Assembly: GCF_000614025.1 (NCBI RefSeq)
Contig: NZ_BAKF01000013.1
Span: forward strand, 1 to 62,671
DNA from: Prevotella aurantiaca JCM 15754
Lineage (GTDB): Bacteria; Bacteroidota; Bacteroidia; Bacteroidales; Bacteroidaceae
Length of the DNA stretch: 62,671 nucleotides
Direction of reading: 5' to 3'
The position numbers were made by a program, and so were the translations under genes. Position 1 is the stretch's first letter. Every line of letters starts with the position of its first letter. Shown here one piece after another: positions 9,228 through 18,461 of this stretch. The notes below the pieces were generated by a model. The model was not told the origin of the DNA and did not search any database. It worked only from the letters and a program-made list of their open reading frames with translations.

Positions 9228-9838
9228 TTAGTTATGGCAGCAGCAGCCTTCTCCACTGCCTTCTCCGTCACCATGGCAGCCACATTGGCCGTTTCCATTA
9301 CCTTCTCCATCGCCGTGGCAACCGCAATTTCCACCACAATGATGGCTGTTAAGCTTTTCAAAGAACTCTTTAACCTCTTCTTCGCTTGCCTCACGGTTTT
9401 CAATAACGTGTCCTTTAAACCTTAGTTCCTTTCCTGCCAATGGGTGGTTAAGGTCCACTTTTACCTTGTCTTCCGTTATATCAATAACGCGAGCCATGAA
9501 TCGTTGGCCTTCTTGGTTCTGCAAAGGAATCATTGCTCCGACGTAAACGTTACTGCTATCAAACTCTCCTTCTTGTGAGAAAACAGCCTTATCAAGGTCT
9601 AAAACGTTTTCCTCCATATAGTCGCCGTAAGCTTGTCCCTTTGCTAAATCAAAAGCAAAATCGTTACCTGCAACTGTTTCCATTGCTATTTTTTCAAACT
9701 CTGGCAGCGCCATATCACAGCCAGTGTAGAAAGTTAGGGGTCTGTTTTCTTCTGTTTTCTCTATTAATACTTCGTTTCCGTACTCAATACTATATAATTC
9801 GTAGCTTGCAGAATGAATTTATGTGTTTTATTTTCCAT
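9228..9838 (-). CDS. slyD: SlyD-like FKBP peptidyl-prolyl isomerase (frameshifted)
   Basis: FKBP-type prolyl isomerase with a metal-binding tail. The uninterrupted frame begins only at 9713 (MALPEFEKIA), mid-domain. The missing N-terminus is readable upstream: MENKTHKFI from the ATG at 9838, then after a -1 shift SASYELYSIEYG...EENRPLTFYTGCD joining MALPEFE. Adding one A to the AA pair near 9813-9816 (one T on the coding strand) restores the frame. The core (AYGDY, FMARVIDI, NHPLAGKELRFKG) is the SlyD IF-domain arrangement. The tail has two CGCHGDGEG repeats plus HHCGGNC and CCCH, likely binding nickel or zinc. The -7 box at 9869-9876 supports the start at 9838. Confidence 0.85.
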
Positions 9839-9868
9839 TATTTTTATTTTGTAAATTTTGTTCCTTTG

Positions 9869-9876
9869 CAAAGATA
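9869..9876 (-). promoter_or_regulatory. -7 element of slyD
   Basis: On the minus strand TATCTTTG, 31 nt before the proposed slyD ATG at 9838. No clear -33 element. Confidence 0.6.
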
Positions 9877-10009
9877 CTATTTATTTATGAGAAACTATCT
9901 AACTGCTTGTTGTTTTTTGATTGTACTATCTCTCTCACAGAAAAGAAGCTGTTGGATTGCTCATTAGTCTCACTTCTGGTTCTTATTGCATATACGAAAA
10001 GTAGGGTAT

Positions 10010-10170
10010 TATTATGTAAATGTTTTTCAAATGCGCCTCGATGGCTTAACTGAATAGTTATCAACGTGTTATAATACCCATTGTTTTGCGTTACAAAAGA
10101 ACCTGTTTTACACGGCAATAGTGCCTGTTTTGCGACGTAAAACAGGCACTATTGCAATACAAAACAATAA
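10010..10170 (-). repeat. 22-bp palindrome array, family A copy 2
   Basis: Units on the plus strand start at 10057, 10079, 10101, 10123 and 10145, all 22 bp. Read on the minus strand, the reference unit begins at 10147 and the TTTACA box begins at 10020, exactly 127 nt apart. It lies between slyD and the transporter, in opposite orientation to copy 1. Confidence 0.85.
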
Positions 10171-10323
10171 TAATCGTTTTCTGTTTATGTTTTTCTTTAC
10201 AAAAAGAAGCGGTTGAATAAGCAAATCATACTCATATTTTGATGTACAAAACTTTCACGTTTTTCATATTGCTTACTACGATAATATACTACTGAACCAT
10301 TTTTATAATGAAGCTAAACAAAA

Positions 10324-10353
10324 AAAGGTCGCACCCTAAAGAGTGCGACCTTT
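10324..10353 (-). terminator. Terminator of the DASS transporter
   Basis: AAAGGTCGCAC pairs with GTGCGACCTTT (11 bp, 8-nt loop). The A-run before it is a T-run on the minus strand. It lies 23 nt past the corrected stop at 10376, which supports the longer frame-corrected gene end. Confidence 0.85.
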
Positions 10354-10375
10354 ACTATTTTAATATCAACTTTGA

Positions 10376-11841
10376 TTATCCAAAGAAGTGCCACTCGCCC
10401 AAAAGGAACAATACTAAGTAGCTCAATACGATAGATATGATACCGCAAGTAAGACCTGCTTTCAACATATCTTTCTGCTCAATCAAACCTGTTGAATAAG
10501 CAATAGCATTAGGAGGAGTAGAGATTGGCAAGCACATAGCGTAGAAGCAGCAACTGCTATACCAATAAGCACGGTGCTGGTACCACCAATAATCTCAAGC
10601 TTATCGCCCATTGCACGGCAAACCACAGCCAAAATAGGCATCAAGAGGGCTGCTGTAGCAGTGTTTGAGATGAAGTTTGACAAGAAGTAACAAATAAGAC
10701 CAGACACAAGGAGAATGATAATAGGACTCCAGGTGCCGAATGGGATGCTTTCAATGGCAACATCTGCCAAGCCAGAACCATTCATACCAAGACCCAAAGC
10801 AAAACCTCCGGCTACCATCCAGATAACACTCCAGTCGATTTGTTGTAGGTCTTTCGCTGTAATAACGCCTGTAATGGCGAAGATTCCCATTGGTATCATA
10901 GACACGGTGTTAGTGTTTATACCTGTTACCTCCTTTGGAATGATCCAAAGCAAGATGGTTACAATGAAGGTAGCAATTACTACATACATGCGCCAACCAC
11001 GGTGTACTTCACCCGTAATCTGCAATTCAATAGTCTTATTAGTGAATGGGAAGAAGTAAAGAATTACCTTCCAGCAGATAAGAAGCAAGATAATTACAAG
11101 CGGAGCCATAACAAGCATCCATTGACCGAAGCTAATACCCAAGTTCAAACCTTCTGGGTCGTTCAAGAACTTCATGGCAATCATGTTAGGAGGTGTACCA
11201 ATAGGTGTACCCATACCGCCTAAGTTGGCAGCCAATGGAATAGCCATGGTAAGTCCGATACGGCCTTTTCCATTTGCAGGAAGCGATGCAAACACTGGTG
11301 TTAAGAAGGTTAACATAAGCGCAGCAGTCGCTGTATTTGAGATAAACATAGAGAAAGTACCTGTTATGAAAAGGAAACCTAACAGCACATTCTCGCTCTT
11401 TTTACCGAAAGGACGTATCATATTCTTAGCTAACAGCGTGTCAAGGCCTGACTTTGAAGCTGCTATCGCAAGGATAAAGCCTGCCAAGAACAACATGATA
11501 ATAGGGTCAGCGAACGAAGCCATAATATCTTTAGACTTCAATAGTTCACCTATTCCATCGCCTTTGAATGGTAAAAACGAGTTCTCTGATACTGTTACAC
11601 ACATGATTGTCATTATTGCTAATGACGTAGCCCAAGCTGGAATGCACTCAGTTAACCAAGAAAGCGTTGCAAAAACGAAGATAGCGATAATTCTTTGCTG
11701 AACAACAGTCAAACCTTCTATACCAAATACTGAGGTGGGAAGGTTCCAAACAATGGCTGTAACCAGCACAATTCCTAATAGCTGCCACACCTTCTTCCTC
11801 TCAATGTGCGTAGACAGCGTGTTTAAATTACTCTCTGACAT
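10376..11841 (-). CDS. DASS-family sodium:carboxylate symporter (frameshifted near C-terminus)
   Basis: Divalent-anion:sodium symporter (SLC13/DASS) of the inner membrane, probably importing dicarboxylates or similar anions. It has about 11-12 hydrophobic segments and both copies of the SNT signature (FISNTATAALMLTFLTPVF and FISNTATAALLMPIL), plus GTPIGTPPNMIA. The open frame stops at 10483 with an unrelated tail (CACQSLLLLM). One added base at about 10542-10544 (coding strand TCT TAC GCT) restores AASYAMCLPISTPPNAIAYS followed by TGLIEQKDM...LLGEWHFFG, ending with TAA at 10376. The restored CLPISTPPNAIA matches the family's second P-P-N motif. The terminator at 10324 lies right after the restored stop. 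Confidence 0.88.
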
Positions 11842-11947
11842 GGTAAAATTTTACTTAATTAATTTTGATTGTTTATTATAGTTGTTTTAAATTGGGGACG
11901 AAATTACGAAAAAGTTTCTGTTCTTACAAAAATTCAAACATTTTTTG

Positions 11948-11955
11948 TAATTTTG
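11948..11955 (+). promoter_or_regulatory. -7 element of the ABC binding-protein operon
   Basis: TAATTTTG, 19 nt before the start codon at 11975. No convincing -33 element. No riboswitch-like leader fits between this box and the gene. Confidence 0.5.
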
Positions 11956-11974
11956 CAGGAAATATTCTTTTGCT

Positions 11975-13093
11975 ATGCGTAAATTTCAGGTTCTATACCT
12001 CCTATTATTAAGTCTGTGTTTCAGTTGTAGTAACAATCAGGTTAAAGAAGCAAAGACTAACGACCCAATAGACAGCACATTAGTGTTTAAGTATGCCGAG
12101 AACATCAAAATGGAACGTACTGATGGCGGTATAAAAGTAATCCTTGCGAACCCTTGGAAAAAGGGTGAGACATTGCATACCTACTATTTAGTGGAAGATG
12201 CGGAGAAGGTAGAGAAGCCTGAGAATGGTACTCTTGTGCAAGTTCCGATTAGGAGAGGCGTGTTCTTTACGACTGCACACGCTAACTTAATGGAGATGTT
12301 AGGTGCACAAAAAGCTATTGCGGGTGTTGCTGATGGGAAGTATATGCTGATACCTGACGTGCAAAAACGCCTGAAGAGCAAAGAGATTGTTGATTGCGGA
12401 GATGGTATGAAGCCTAACATAGAGAAGATAATTGACCTTAAAACCGATGGTTTGCTGGTATCACCATTTGAAAATAGTGGTGGATATGGCAAGTTAGATG
12501 AAATAAAAATCCCTATTATTGAATGTGCAGAATATATGGAAACCTCTGCATTGGGACGTGCCGAATGGATGAAATTCTATGGTATTCTCTTCGGTTGTCA
12601 GCAGACTGCCGACTCATTATTTAAGGTTGTAGAGAAAGAATACCTTGCTTTGAAAGCCAAAGCAAAGACCGCTAAGCAAACACTTTCGGTTCTACCAGAC
12701 CGCAAGACAGGCAGTGTGTGGTATATGCCAGGCGGCGAAAGCAGTGTAGGATTGCTTTATAAAGATGCAAATGGCAAGTATGCATTTGCTAATAATAAGA
12801 AAAGTGGAAGCCTGGCGCTACCTTTTGAGACTGTTTTAGATAAGGTAGGGCAAGCTGATTTCTGGATTTTTGGCTATTACGGCAACTTTAACAAGCAGCA
12901 ACTCTTGGCCGAATACCCAGGTTACGCAGCACTGAAACCTTTCAAGACTGACGAGATTTACGGCTGTCAAATAGATAGAACGCCTTATTTCGAGGAGGTT
13001 AGCTGGCGTCCAGACTGGCTTTTGGCAGACTTAGTACAACTCTTTCACCCTGACTTGAGAACTACTTCGTTGCGTTATTATCATCGTTTATAA
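11975..13093 (+). CDS. ABC transporter substrate-binding lipoprotein (BtuF/FepB-like)
   Basis: 372 residues. A lipoprotein signal peptide ends in the lipobox LCFSC, so it should be anchored on the outer face of the inner membrane. It belongs to the periplasmic-binding class used for iron chelates or cobalamin: RRGVFFTTAHANLMEMLGAQ, then VADGKYMLIPDV, DCGDGMKPNIEKIIDLKTDG and a conserved EECAEYMET-type hinge region (here PIIECAEYMETS). It is followed 22 nt later by a FecCD permease. The substrate cannot be told from sequence; iron siderophore, heme or corrinoid are the options. Confidence 0.85.
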   Translation: MRKFQVLYLLLLSLCFSCSNNQVKEAKTNDPIDSTLVFKYAENIKMERTDGGIKVILANPWKKGETLHTYYLVEDAEKVEKPENGTLVQVPIRRGVFFTTAHANLMEMLGAQKAIAGVADGKYMLIPDVQKRLKSKEIVDCGDGMKPNIEKIIDLKTDGLLVSPFENSGGYGKLDEIKIPIIECAEYMETSALGRAEWMKFYGILFGCQQTADSLFKVVEKEYLALKAKAKTAKQTLSVLPDRKTGSVWYMPGGESSVGLLYKDANGKYAFANNKKSGSLALPFETVLDKVGQADFWIFGYYGNFNKQQLLAEYPGYAALKPFKTDEIYGCQIDRTPYFEEVSWRPDWLLADLVQLFHPDLRTTSLRYYHRL

Positions 13094-13115
13094 AACTGCA
13101 GCAACCTTTCTGACA

Positions 13116-14129
13116 ATGAAAAAGAATACTTTCGCATTTGTCTTACTGCCTCTTGGCATTCTCTTTCTTTTCTTACTGAACCTCTATATTGGTTCGGTAC
13201 GCATTCCGTTTAATGATGTTTTAGATATCTGCTTAGGTCGTTTTGATGGCAAAGAGAGTTGGCGCTTCATTGTTTTAGAGAACCGTTTGCCGCAAGCAAT
13301 AACCGCAATGTTCTGCGGTGGAGCACTTGCTGTGAGCGGTTTAATGTTGCAAACCGCCTTCAGAAATCCATTAGCAGGGCCTGATGTCTTTGGTATCAAC
13401 GCTGGGGCTGGCTTGGGTGTAGCCCTTGTTATGCTGCTTTTAGGTGGCAACGTGTCCACGGTTTTATTCTCCGTGTCGGGCTTTATGGCTGTTTTAGTTG
13501 CAGCTTTTACTGGTGCAATGGCAGTAACAGCATTGATTTTCTTCTTTTCTCTTCTTATCAGAAATAGTGTTTTACTACTCATTATAGGCATTATGGTGGG
13601 CTATATGTCGTCGACTGTTGTGTCGCTACTCAATTTCTTTGCTACCGAAGAAGGCGTAAAAAGTTACATGATATGGGGCATGGGCAATTTCGGAGGAGTA
13701 TCTATGGACCACATTCCTATATTTGTTGGAATTGTGTGCTCAGGCATTTTCTGTTCCTTATTGCTGATGAAACCACTAAATGCTCTATTGCTTGGTCCGC
13801 AATATGCTGAAAGTTTGGGAATCAATACACGTAAAGTGCGCAACTATCTGCTTATTGTAACAGGACTATTGTCGGCTATAACCACTGCATTTTGTGGTCC
13901 GATTGGTTTCATTGGTCTAGCTGTTCCCCACATAGCGCGTTTATTATTGACCACCGACAACCATCGTTTATTGCTACCAGCTACTATTCTTAGCGGTGCA
14001 CTGATAGCCCTTGTATGCAATCTTATTTGCTATTTGCCAGGCGAAGGTGGCATTATTCCGCTCAATGCCGTAACACCTTTAATAGGTGCACCCATAGTAA
14101 TCTATGTGCTTATAAAGTCGAAAGGTTAA
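13116..14129 (+). CDS. FecCD/BtuC-family ABC permease
   Basis: 337 residues with about 9-10 transmembrane segments. It is the membrane subunit of a type II ABC importer for iron chelates or vitamin B12. Family signatures are NRLPQAITAMFCGGALAVSG, FRNPLAGPDVFGINAGAGLG, the coupling-helix region around LGPQYAESLGIN and GLAVPHIARLL. It is co-transcribed with the binding protein. The usual ATP-binding subunit does not follow: a terminator comes 16 nt later and the next gene is a uracil permease. The ATPase must be encoded elsewhere. Confidence 0.92.
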   Translation: MKKNTFAFVLLPLGILFLFLLNLYIGSVRIPFNDVLDICLGRFDGKESWRFIVLENRLPQAITAMFCGGALAVSGLMLQTAFRNPLAGPDVFGINAGAGLGVALVMLLLGGNVSTVLFSVSGFMAVLVAAFTGAMAVTALIFFFSLLIRNSVLLLIIGIMVGYMSSTVVSLLNFFATEEGVKSYMIWGMGNFGGVSMDHIPIFVGIVCSGIFCSLLLMKPLNALLLGPQYAESLGINTRKVRNYLLIVTGLLSAITTAFCGPIGFIGLAVPHIARLLLTTDNHRLLLPATILSGALIALVCNLICYLPGEGGIIPLNAVTPLIGAPIVIYVLIKSKG

Positions 14130-14145
14130 GAAAACCCGTACAAAA

Positions 14146-14181
14146 AATAATCCAATTGCTTTTAGCAGTTGGATTATTTTT
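14146..14181 (+). terminator. Terminator of the ABC operon
   Basis: AATAATCCAA...TTGGATTATT with an inner TGCT/AGCA extension and a T-run at 14177-14181. The next gene's -7 box starts at 14183, so terminator and promoter abut. Confidence 0.85.
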
Positions 14182-14182
14182 G

Positions 14183-14190
14183 TAGCTTTG
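14183..14190 (+). promoter_or_regulatory. -7 element of the uracil permease gene
   Basis: TAGCTTTG, 50 nt before the ATG at 14241. Its upstream half would lie inside the terminator hairpin of the preceding operon. Confidence 0.55.
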
Positions 14191-14240
14191 CAGCTAGAAT
14201 CCATAGCGATAGCTATGCGGTTAATCTAATTTAATAAGAA

Positions 14241-15454
14241 ATGAACACAACTAACTTATCACCATTCAAACGAACCATCGTAGGCGTACAGTTTCTTTTT
14301 GTGGCTTTTGGTGCTACTGTGCTTGTCCCGTTGCTCGTTGGGCTCGACCCTGCCACAGCTCTTTTCACGGCAGGTATCGGTACTTTCATCTTCCATTTTA
14401 TTACTAAAGGCAAGGTACCTATCTTTCTTGGATCGTCGTTTGCCTTTATTGCGCCTATCATTATGGCTTCACAAAGATGGGGAATGCCAGGTACCTTGGC
14501 AGGTATTATTGGCGTTTCGCTGGTCTATTTCGTAATGTCTTTGCTGATTCGATTGCAAGGAAGGAAGTTCTTAAATAGACTTTTTCCACCTGTTGTGATT
14601 GGTCCTGTCATTATCTTAATTGGACTTTCTCTTTCTAGTTCGGCTGTTGATATGGCTAAAGATAATTGGCTTTTAGCTGGCGTATCGCTTGCTGTGGCTA
14701 TCTTAGTGCTTACTTTGGGCAAAGGACTCATTAAGCTTGTGCCTGTGGTATGTGGCATTATAGCGGGCTATATCGTTGCTGTTTGCATAGGGAAAGTTGA
14801 TTTTAAGGATGTAATAGCGGCACCTTGGTTTGCATTACCGCCTGCATTGTCCGATTTCCACATGCCGCAATTCGAGTTAAAGCCCTTCCTTTTCATGATA
14901 CCTGTAGCCATTGCGCCCGTTATTGAGCATATTGGCGATGTTTATGTGGTAGGTGCTGTAGCACAAAAAGACTTTGTTAAGGATCCAGGACTGCACCGAA
15001 CAATGCTTGGCGATGGTTTGGCTTGTCTTGTAGCGAGCTATTTGGTGGTCCTCCCGTAACTACTTACAGCGAAGTTACAGGCGCTATGAGCATTACAAAA
15101 ATCACTCAACCACAGGTAATTCGAATTTCTGCAGCTACAGCAATAGTCTTTTCGGTTATCGGAAAACTTAGCGCTCTGTTGCAAAGTATACCTACTGCCG
15201 TGCTCGGCGGTATTATGTTGCTGCTCTTTGGTACCATTGCTTCGGTTGGGATACAGAACCTTGTACAAAACAAAGTGAACCTAAACCACACCCGAAACAC
15301 CATTATTATTTCGGTAACACTTACTATTGGTATTGGCGGAGCAGTCTTTAGCTATAAAGATTTTGCCATGAGCGGTATCGGTTTGGCGGCAATTGTAGGT
15401 GTTTTACTTAACTTAGTGCTTCCACATCCAAAGGAAGAAGAAACTGAAAAATAG
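14241..15454 (+). CDS. uraA: Uracil:cation symporter, NCS2 family (frameshifted)
   Basis: Inner-membrane uracil importer of the nucleobase-cation-symporter-2 family, about 404 residues once corrected. The first frame (14241-15059) ends in a nonsense tail after GDGLACLVAS, and the second frame resumes at LFGGPPVTTYSEVTGAMSIT. One missing base at about 15038-15041 explains the break. Key elements are FLGSSFAFIAP, the substrate-site glutamates in VIEHIGDVYVV and TYSEVTGAM, and QSIPTAVLGGIMLLLFG. Own promoter and a strong terminator, so monocistronic. Xanthine is a less likely substrate, since the motif set matches UraA better. Confidence 0.88.
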
Positions 15455-15497
15455 TGCTTTTTTAAAGCATTAGTTACTACCATTAAATACTAGACCG

Positions 15498-15537
15498 CGG
15501 GGACAACAGTGCTTTTATGCCGTTGTCCCCGTTTTTT
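15498..15537 (+). terminator. Terminator of uraA
   Basis: CGGGGACAAC pairs with GTTGTCCCCG (loop 14 nt), followed by six T. Confidence 0.92.
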
Positions 15538-15672
15538 GTTGGCTAAATGAGCAAGCCAAAATGTAAGTATTTCATTGTTTTACCAGTATTTCTGATTTTC
15601 CTTGAAATACTAAAAAATCTCATAGAAGGCTACTTTCATTTGTAAAGAAAAGCACAAGTTAAAACCAATATG

Positions 15673-15835
15673 AATGGTTTTGCATTGCAATAGTGCCTGT
15701 TTTGCATCGCAAAACAGGCACTATTGCCGTGTAAAATAGGCTCTTTTGGAACGCAAAACAATGGGTGTTGCAACGTGTTGATAGCAAGTTGGTTAGATGA
15801 TATGCGTGCTTCTGAAAAATGTTTACACAATTCTT
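15673..15835 (+). repeat. 22-bp palindrome array, family A copy 3
   Basis: Units begin at 15673, 15695, 15717, 15739 and 15761. The reference unit at 15695 and the TTTACA box at 15822 are exactly 127 nt apart. It lies between the convergent uraA and SUFU-domain genes. Confidence 0.87.
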
Positions 15836-15900
15836 ACCTCTTTTCGGTTTGTGAAAGAGAACGTGTTGGTGTGTTTTCTATTTTATCAGACAGTAGCTAT

Positions 15901-17220
15901 TTACTTTTGTTTGGGATACATTGCCACCACATTTGCTCCCCTTATATGACGCTCAAAGTGTGAGATGAGTGCTTCTGAATACTGTTTATGCTTCACGTCT
16001 ATAGGTTCTTCGTCCAACATGACAGCATCAATGCTCATATATTTTTTCATAAAGTCGGCAGCAGAACGCTGACTTATATAATTGGATTCTTCGATTGTAA
16101 TAGGCACAACTTGATGGAACTGAATGGTGCGACCGCCTATATTGGCAAACATTTCGTTAGGAACATCGGGCAGCGGACACAGCATCAAGGCAGCAAAGAA
16201 GTCTGTGGAAGCATCGAACGACAGTTCTTCGCCGTCACTATCATTGTAGCTTAGTGTGTCGCCCAGTTGAAATTGGAAGTTATAATAGGTGTATTGCACT
16301 ACATCGCGCAGTAGGCGTAGATACCAATAGTTGCTGTCTTTGCTTAAATCGGCATCGGTTACGTTCCAGTCGGGCGGCAAATACATAACATATTCGAAGT
16401 GTTCTATCACAAAGCCGTCGGTGTATTTGGTTTCGTCGAAAGTTATTTCTCCATTGTCCGACTGCTTATAATATTCTTGGTTGGGCACACGAATGGCTCC
16501 TGCACCCACTGTGCAAAGCGTCCAATACTTGCGTTGCTTGGTTGGTGGAATGCTAACAATGTCGATGGGAAAGCCTTCGCCATCGGTATCGTGTAGTACT
16601 GCGTCTATCTTACCGAAGCGTTCTTGCACGAAGTTTCTTAGGTCTGCGCGTTCCTCTGCGCTATAATAAGGTATTGGTTTATCCTCTTTGGCTTTTTTTT
16701 TCAACTGCATATACGATACGATATTGCCCAAAATGCGTTCTGGTTCGTCTGAAAAGAGGTAGACAACTCCTATATCTGTCTTGTCTTCCGTTTCAATATA
16801 AATGTAGTTTTGAGCCAACCATATATCCTTAATCAGAGAGAACGGCGTGGTAAGATAACGTGTTTGAATGCCATCGACTGTGGTTATCGACACCGATATA
16901 CCATCTTCATCAATGCGATATGTATTGAGTTTTAATGCTTTATAGAGCTTTCTGTAGAAGTATAAATAGTAAGCAAGAAGGCAGAAGAGCACAATGGGTA
17001 TGCTTATTATAGCAAGTTTGGCGTCTTTTTCTAAATAAATCAAAGGTAATATAATCAGGTAAAGCCACGACACAAACATCTTTGTTGGGTGCTGTAACCA
17101 TAGTCCGCCAATGGCACGGGGTATGAACCACCATGCTGATTTGTCGCAATGGCTTGCAACTGGTTCGGGATTATTGCGCACCAATAGTTTTAAAGCTTCA
17201 TCTCTTGTGATATGCTTCAT
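15901..17220 (-). CDS. Membrane protein with a SUFU-type domain
   Basis: 439 residues. Two hydrophobic segments near residues 48-90 (SWLYLIILPLIYL; AIISIPIVLFCLLAYYLYFY) are followed by a PH-like stretch and then a C-terminal region of about 250 residues resembling Suppressor-of-Fused proteins (RKYWTLCTVGAGAIRVP, HFEYVMYLPPDWNV, LCPLPDVPNEM). Bacterial SUFU domains are commonly immunity proteins in polymorphic-toxin systems, but the membrane anchor suggests another role is possible. It is monocistronic and convergent with uraA. The domain call is by eye. Confidence 0.6.
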   Translation of the reverse strand: MKHITRDEALKLLVRNNPEPVASHCDKSAWWFIPRAIGGLWLQHPTKMFVSWLYLIILPLIYLEKDAKLAIISIPIVLFCLLAYYLYFYRKLYKALKLNTYRIDEDGISVSITTVDGIQTRYLTTPFSLIKDIWLAQNYIYIETEDKTDIGVVYLFSDEPERILGNIVSYMQLKKKAKEDKPIPYYSAEERADLRNFVQERFGKIDAVLHDTDGEGFPIDIVSIPPTKQRKYWTLCTVGAGAIRVPNQEYYKQSDNGEITFDETKYTDGFVIEHFEYVMYLPPDWNVTDADLSKDSNYWYLRLLRDVVQYTYYNFQFQLGDTLSYNDSDGEELSFDASTDFFAALMLCPLPDVPNEMFANIGGRTIQFHQVVPITIEESNYISQRSAADFMKKYMSIDAVMLDEEPIDVKHKQYSEALISHFERHIRGANVVAMYPKQK

Positions 17221-17258
17221 CGTGAAAACAATAAAATTAAGCTTGTTTTTAAACGTAT

Positions 17259-17291
17259 AAAAGAACGCCTTCGATACGAAAGCGTTCTTTT
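17259..17291 (-). terminator. Terminator of the GT2 gene
   Basis: AAAAGAACGC pairs with GCGTTCTTTT around a 13-nt loop, directly after the minus-strand stop at 17305. Confidence 0.85.
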
Positions 17292-17304
17292 ACTATGCTG
17301 TTAT

Positions 17305-18051
17305 TTAATTTTTAATGGGGGGATATTTCCTGAACCAACCGTCTATTCTTAAACGCATCACACCAAAGAAGGCTTCCGAGAATATACCTCCGCTCATCTT
17401 GCTTGTGCCTTCTCTTCGGTTTACGAATATAACGGGTACTTCCTTAATCTTAAATCCTATTTTATACGCAGTGTACTTCATTTCTATCTGGAAAGCATAT
17501 CCTTTGAAGCGAACTTCATCGAGTGGAATGGTTTCGAGCACCTTGCGGCGATAGCAAACAAAGCCTGCCGTGGTGTCGTGAACATGGAATCCTGTTACAA
17601 AACGTACATACTTACTGGCAAAATAGCTCATCAGGACACGTCCGATGGGCCAGTTTACCACATTCACTCCGCTTACATAACGTGAACCGACAGCAATATC
17701 GAAGCCCTCGTCGTGCGTAGCTGCATACAGTCGGGGCAGGTCGTTAGGGTCGTGACTGAAGTCTGCGTCCATCTCAAATATATAGTCGTAGCCATGTTCC
17801 AATGCCCATTTGAAGCCACAAATATAAGCAGTTCCAAGTCCTAACTTACCTGAACGCTCAATGATAAATAAGCGGTCGGCAAACTCTTCTTTTATGAGCC
17901 GGTGTACAATCTGTGCGGTTCCGTCAGGACTTCCGTCGTCAATTACTAAGATATGAAAACACTTCTCCAAACCGAAAACAGCTCGGATAATATTCTCCAT
18001 ATTCTCTTTTTCATTATATGTAGGGATGATTACTATACTATCGCTTGTCAT
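17305..18051 (-). CDS. Polyprenol monophosphomannose synthase-like GT2
   Basis: 248 residues from the ATG at 18051 (MTSDSIVIIPTYNEKENMEN). Family 2 glycosyltransferase of the dolichol/polyprenol-phosphate mannose synthase type, which transfers a sugar from a nucleotide sugar to a lipid phosphate on the cytoplasmic membrane face. Motifs are IIPTYNEKEN, VIDDGSPDGTA, the DxD-type EMDADFSHDPNDLP and AVGSRYV. There is no C-terminal membrane domain, as in the short Dpm1 form. The in-frame ATG at 18075 overlaps the -7 box and is unlikely to be used. Confidence 0.92.
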   Translation of the reverse strand: MTSDSIVIIPTYNEKENMENIIRAVFGLEKCFHILVIDDGSPDGTAQIVHRLIKEEFADRLFIIERSGKLGLGTAYICGFKWALEHGYDYIFEMDADFSHDPNDLPRLYAATHDEGFDIAVGSRYVSGVNVVNWPIGRVLMSYFASKYVRFVTGFHVHDTTAGFVCYRRKVLETIPLDEVRFKGYAFQIEMKYTAYKIGFKIKEVPVIFVNRREGTSKMSGGIFSEAFFGVMRLRIDGWFRKYPPIKN

Positions 18052-18072
18052 ACGCAAATATATTCTATACTG

Positions 18073-18080
18073 CAAAAGTA
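18073..18080 (-). promoter_or_regulatory. -7 element of the GT2 gene
   Basis: TACTTTTG on the minus strand, 22 nt upstream of the chosen ATG. It excludes the upstream in-frame ATG at 18075. Confidence 0.6.
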
Positions 18081-18211
18081 AGATAAATATCCGAATATCC
18101 CAAATGTTACAATCGGTTTGCTTATAAAAAGGTTGTTAAAAGGGAAAGCGTAAGCCCATTGTACGGGGAAAGACATCGCGGGGTTTTCTGACTCTGTTTT
18201 TAGACTTCTTG

Positions 18212-18299
18212 GCGGGTATGATGTCATGTTTAAACCGATATGATATCATCTTCTGAGAAATATGACGTCATATTTTCACCACATCATATCATATTGAAA
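18212..18299. repeat. 22-bp palindrome array, family B copy 2
   Basis: Palindrome cores GATGTC (18220), GATATC (18242), GACGTC (18264) spaced 22 nt, plus a degenerate CATATC at 18285. The third unit has the full TATGACGTCATA palindrome seen at 5805-5896. It lies between the EF-G paralog's terminator and the GT2 promoter. Confidence 0.82.
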
Positions 18300-18385
18300 C
18301 ACAGAATATTACAGATGCGCTTTTTCTACTTGGAATATAGCCCGACAATGGCGTTGAGACTGGTGTGAAATTACCCTTAAAAACG

Positions 18386-18419
18386 AAGAGCCGACACGCT
18401 GTACGGCATGTCGGCTCTT
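18386..18419 (-). terminator. Terminator of the EF-G paralog
   Basis: AAGAGCCGACA pairs with TGTCGGCTCTT, with a T-run following on the minus strand. Confidence 0.85.
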
Positions 18420-18461
18420 GCTCTTTTTATGTGTTTTGCAAATGCAAAAATGTTCTTTTTT

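Noticed and set aside
11842..11974. Cobalamin or other riboswitch before the ABC operon
   Set aside because: The gap holds only promoter-like sequence; with the -7 box at 11948 the leader is too short for a riboswitch.
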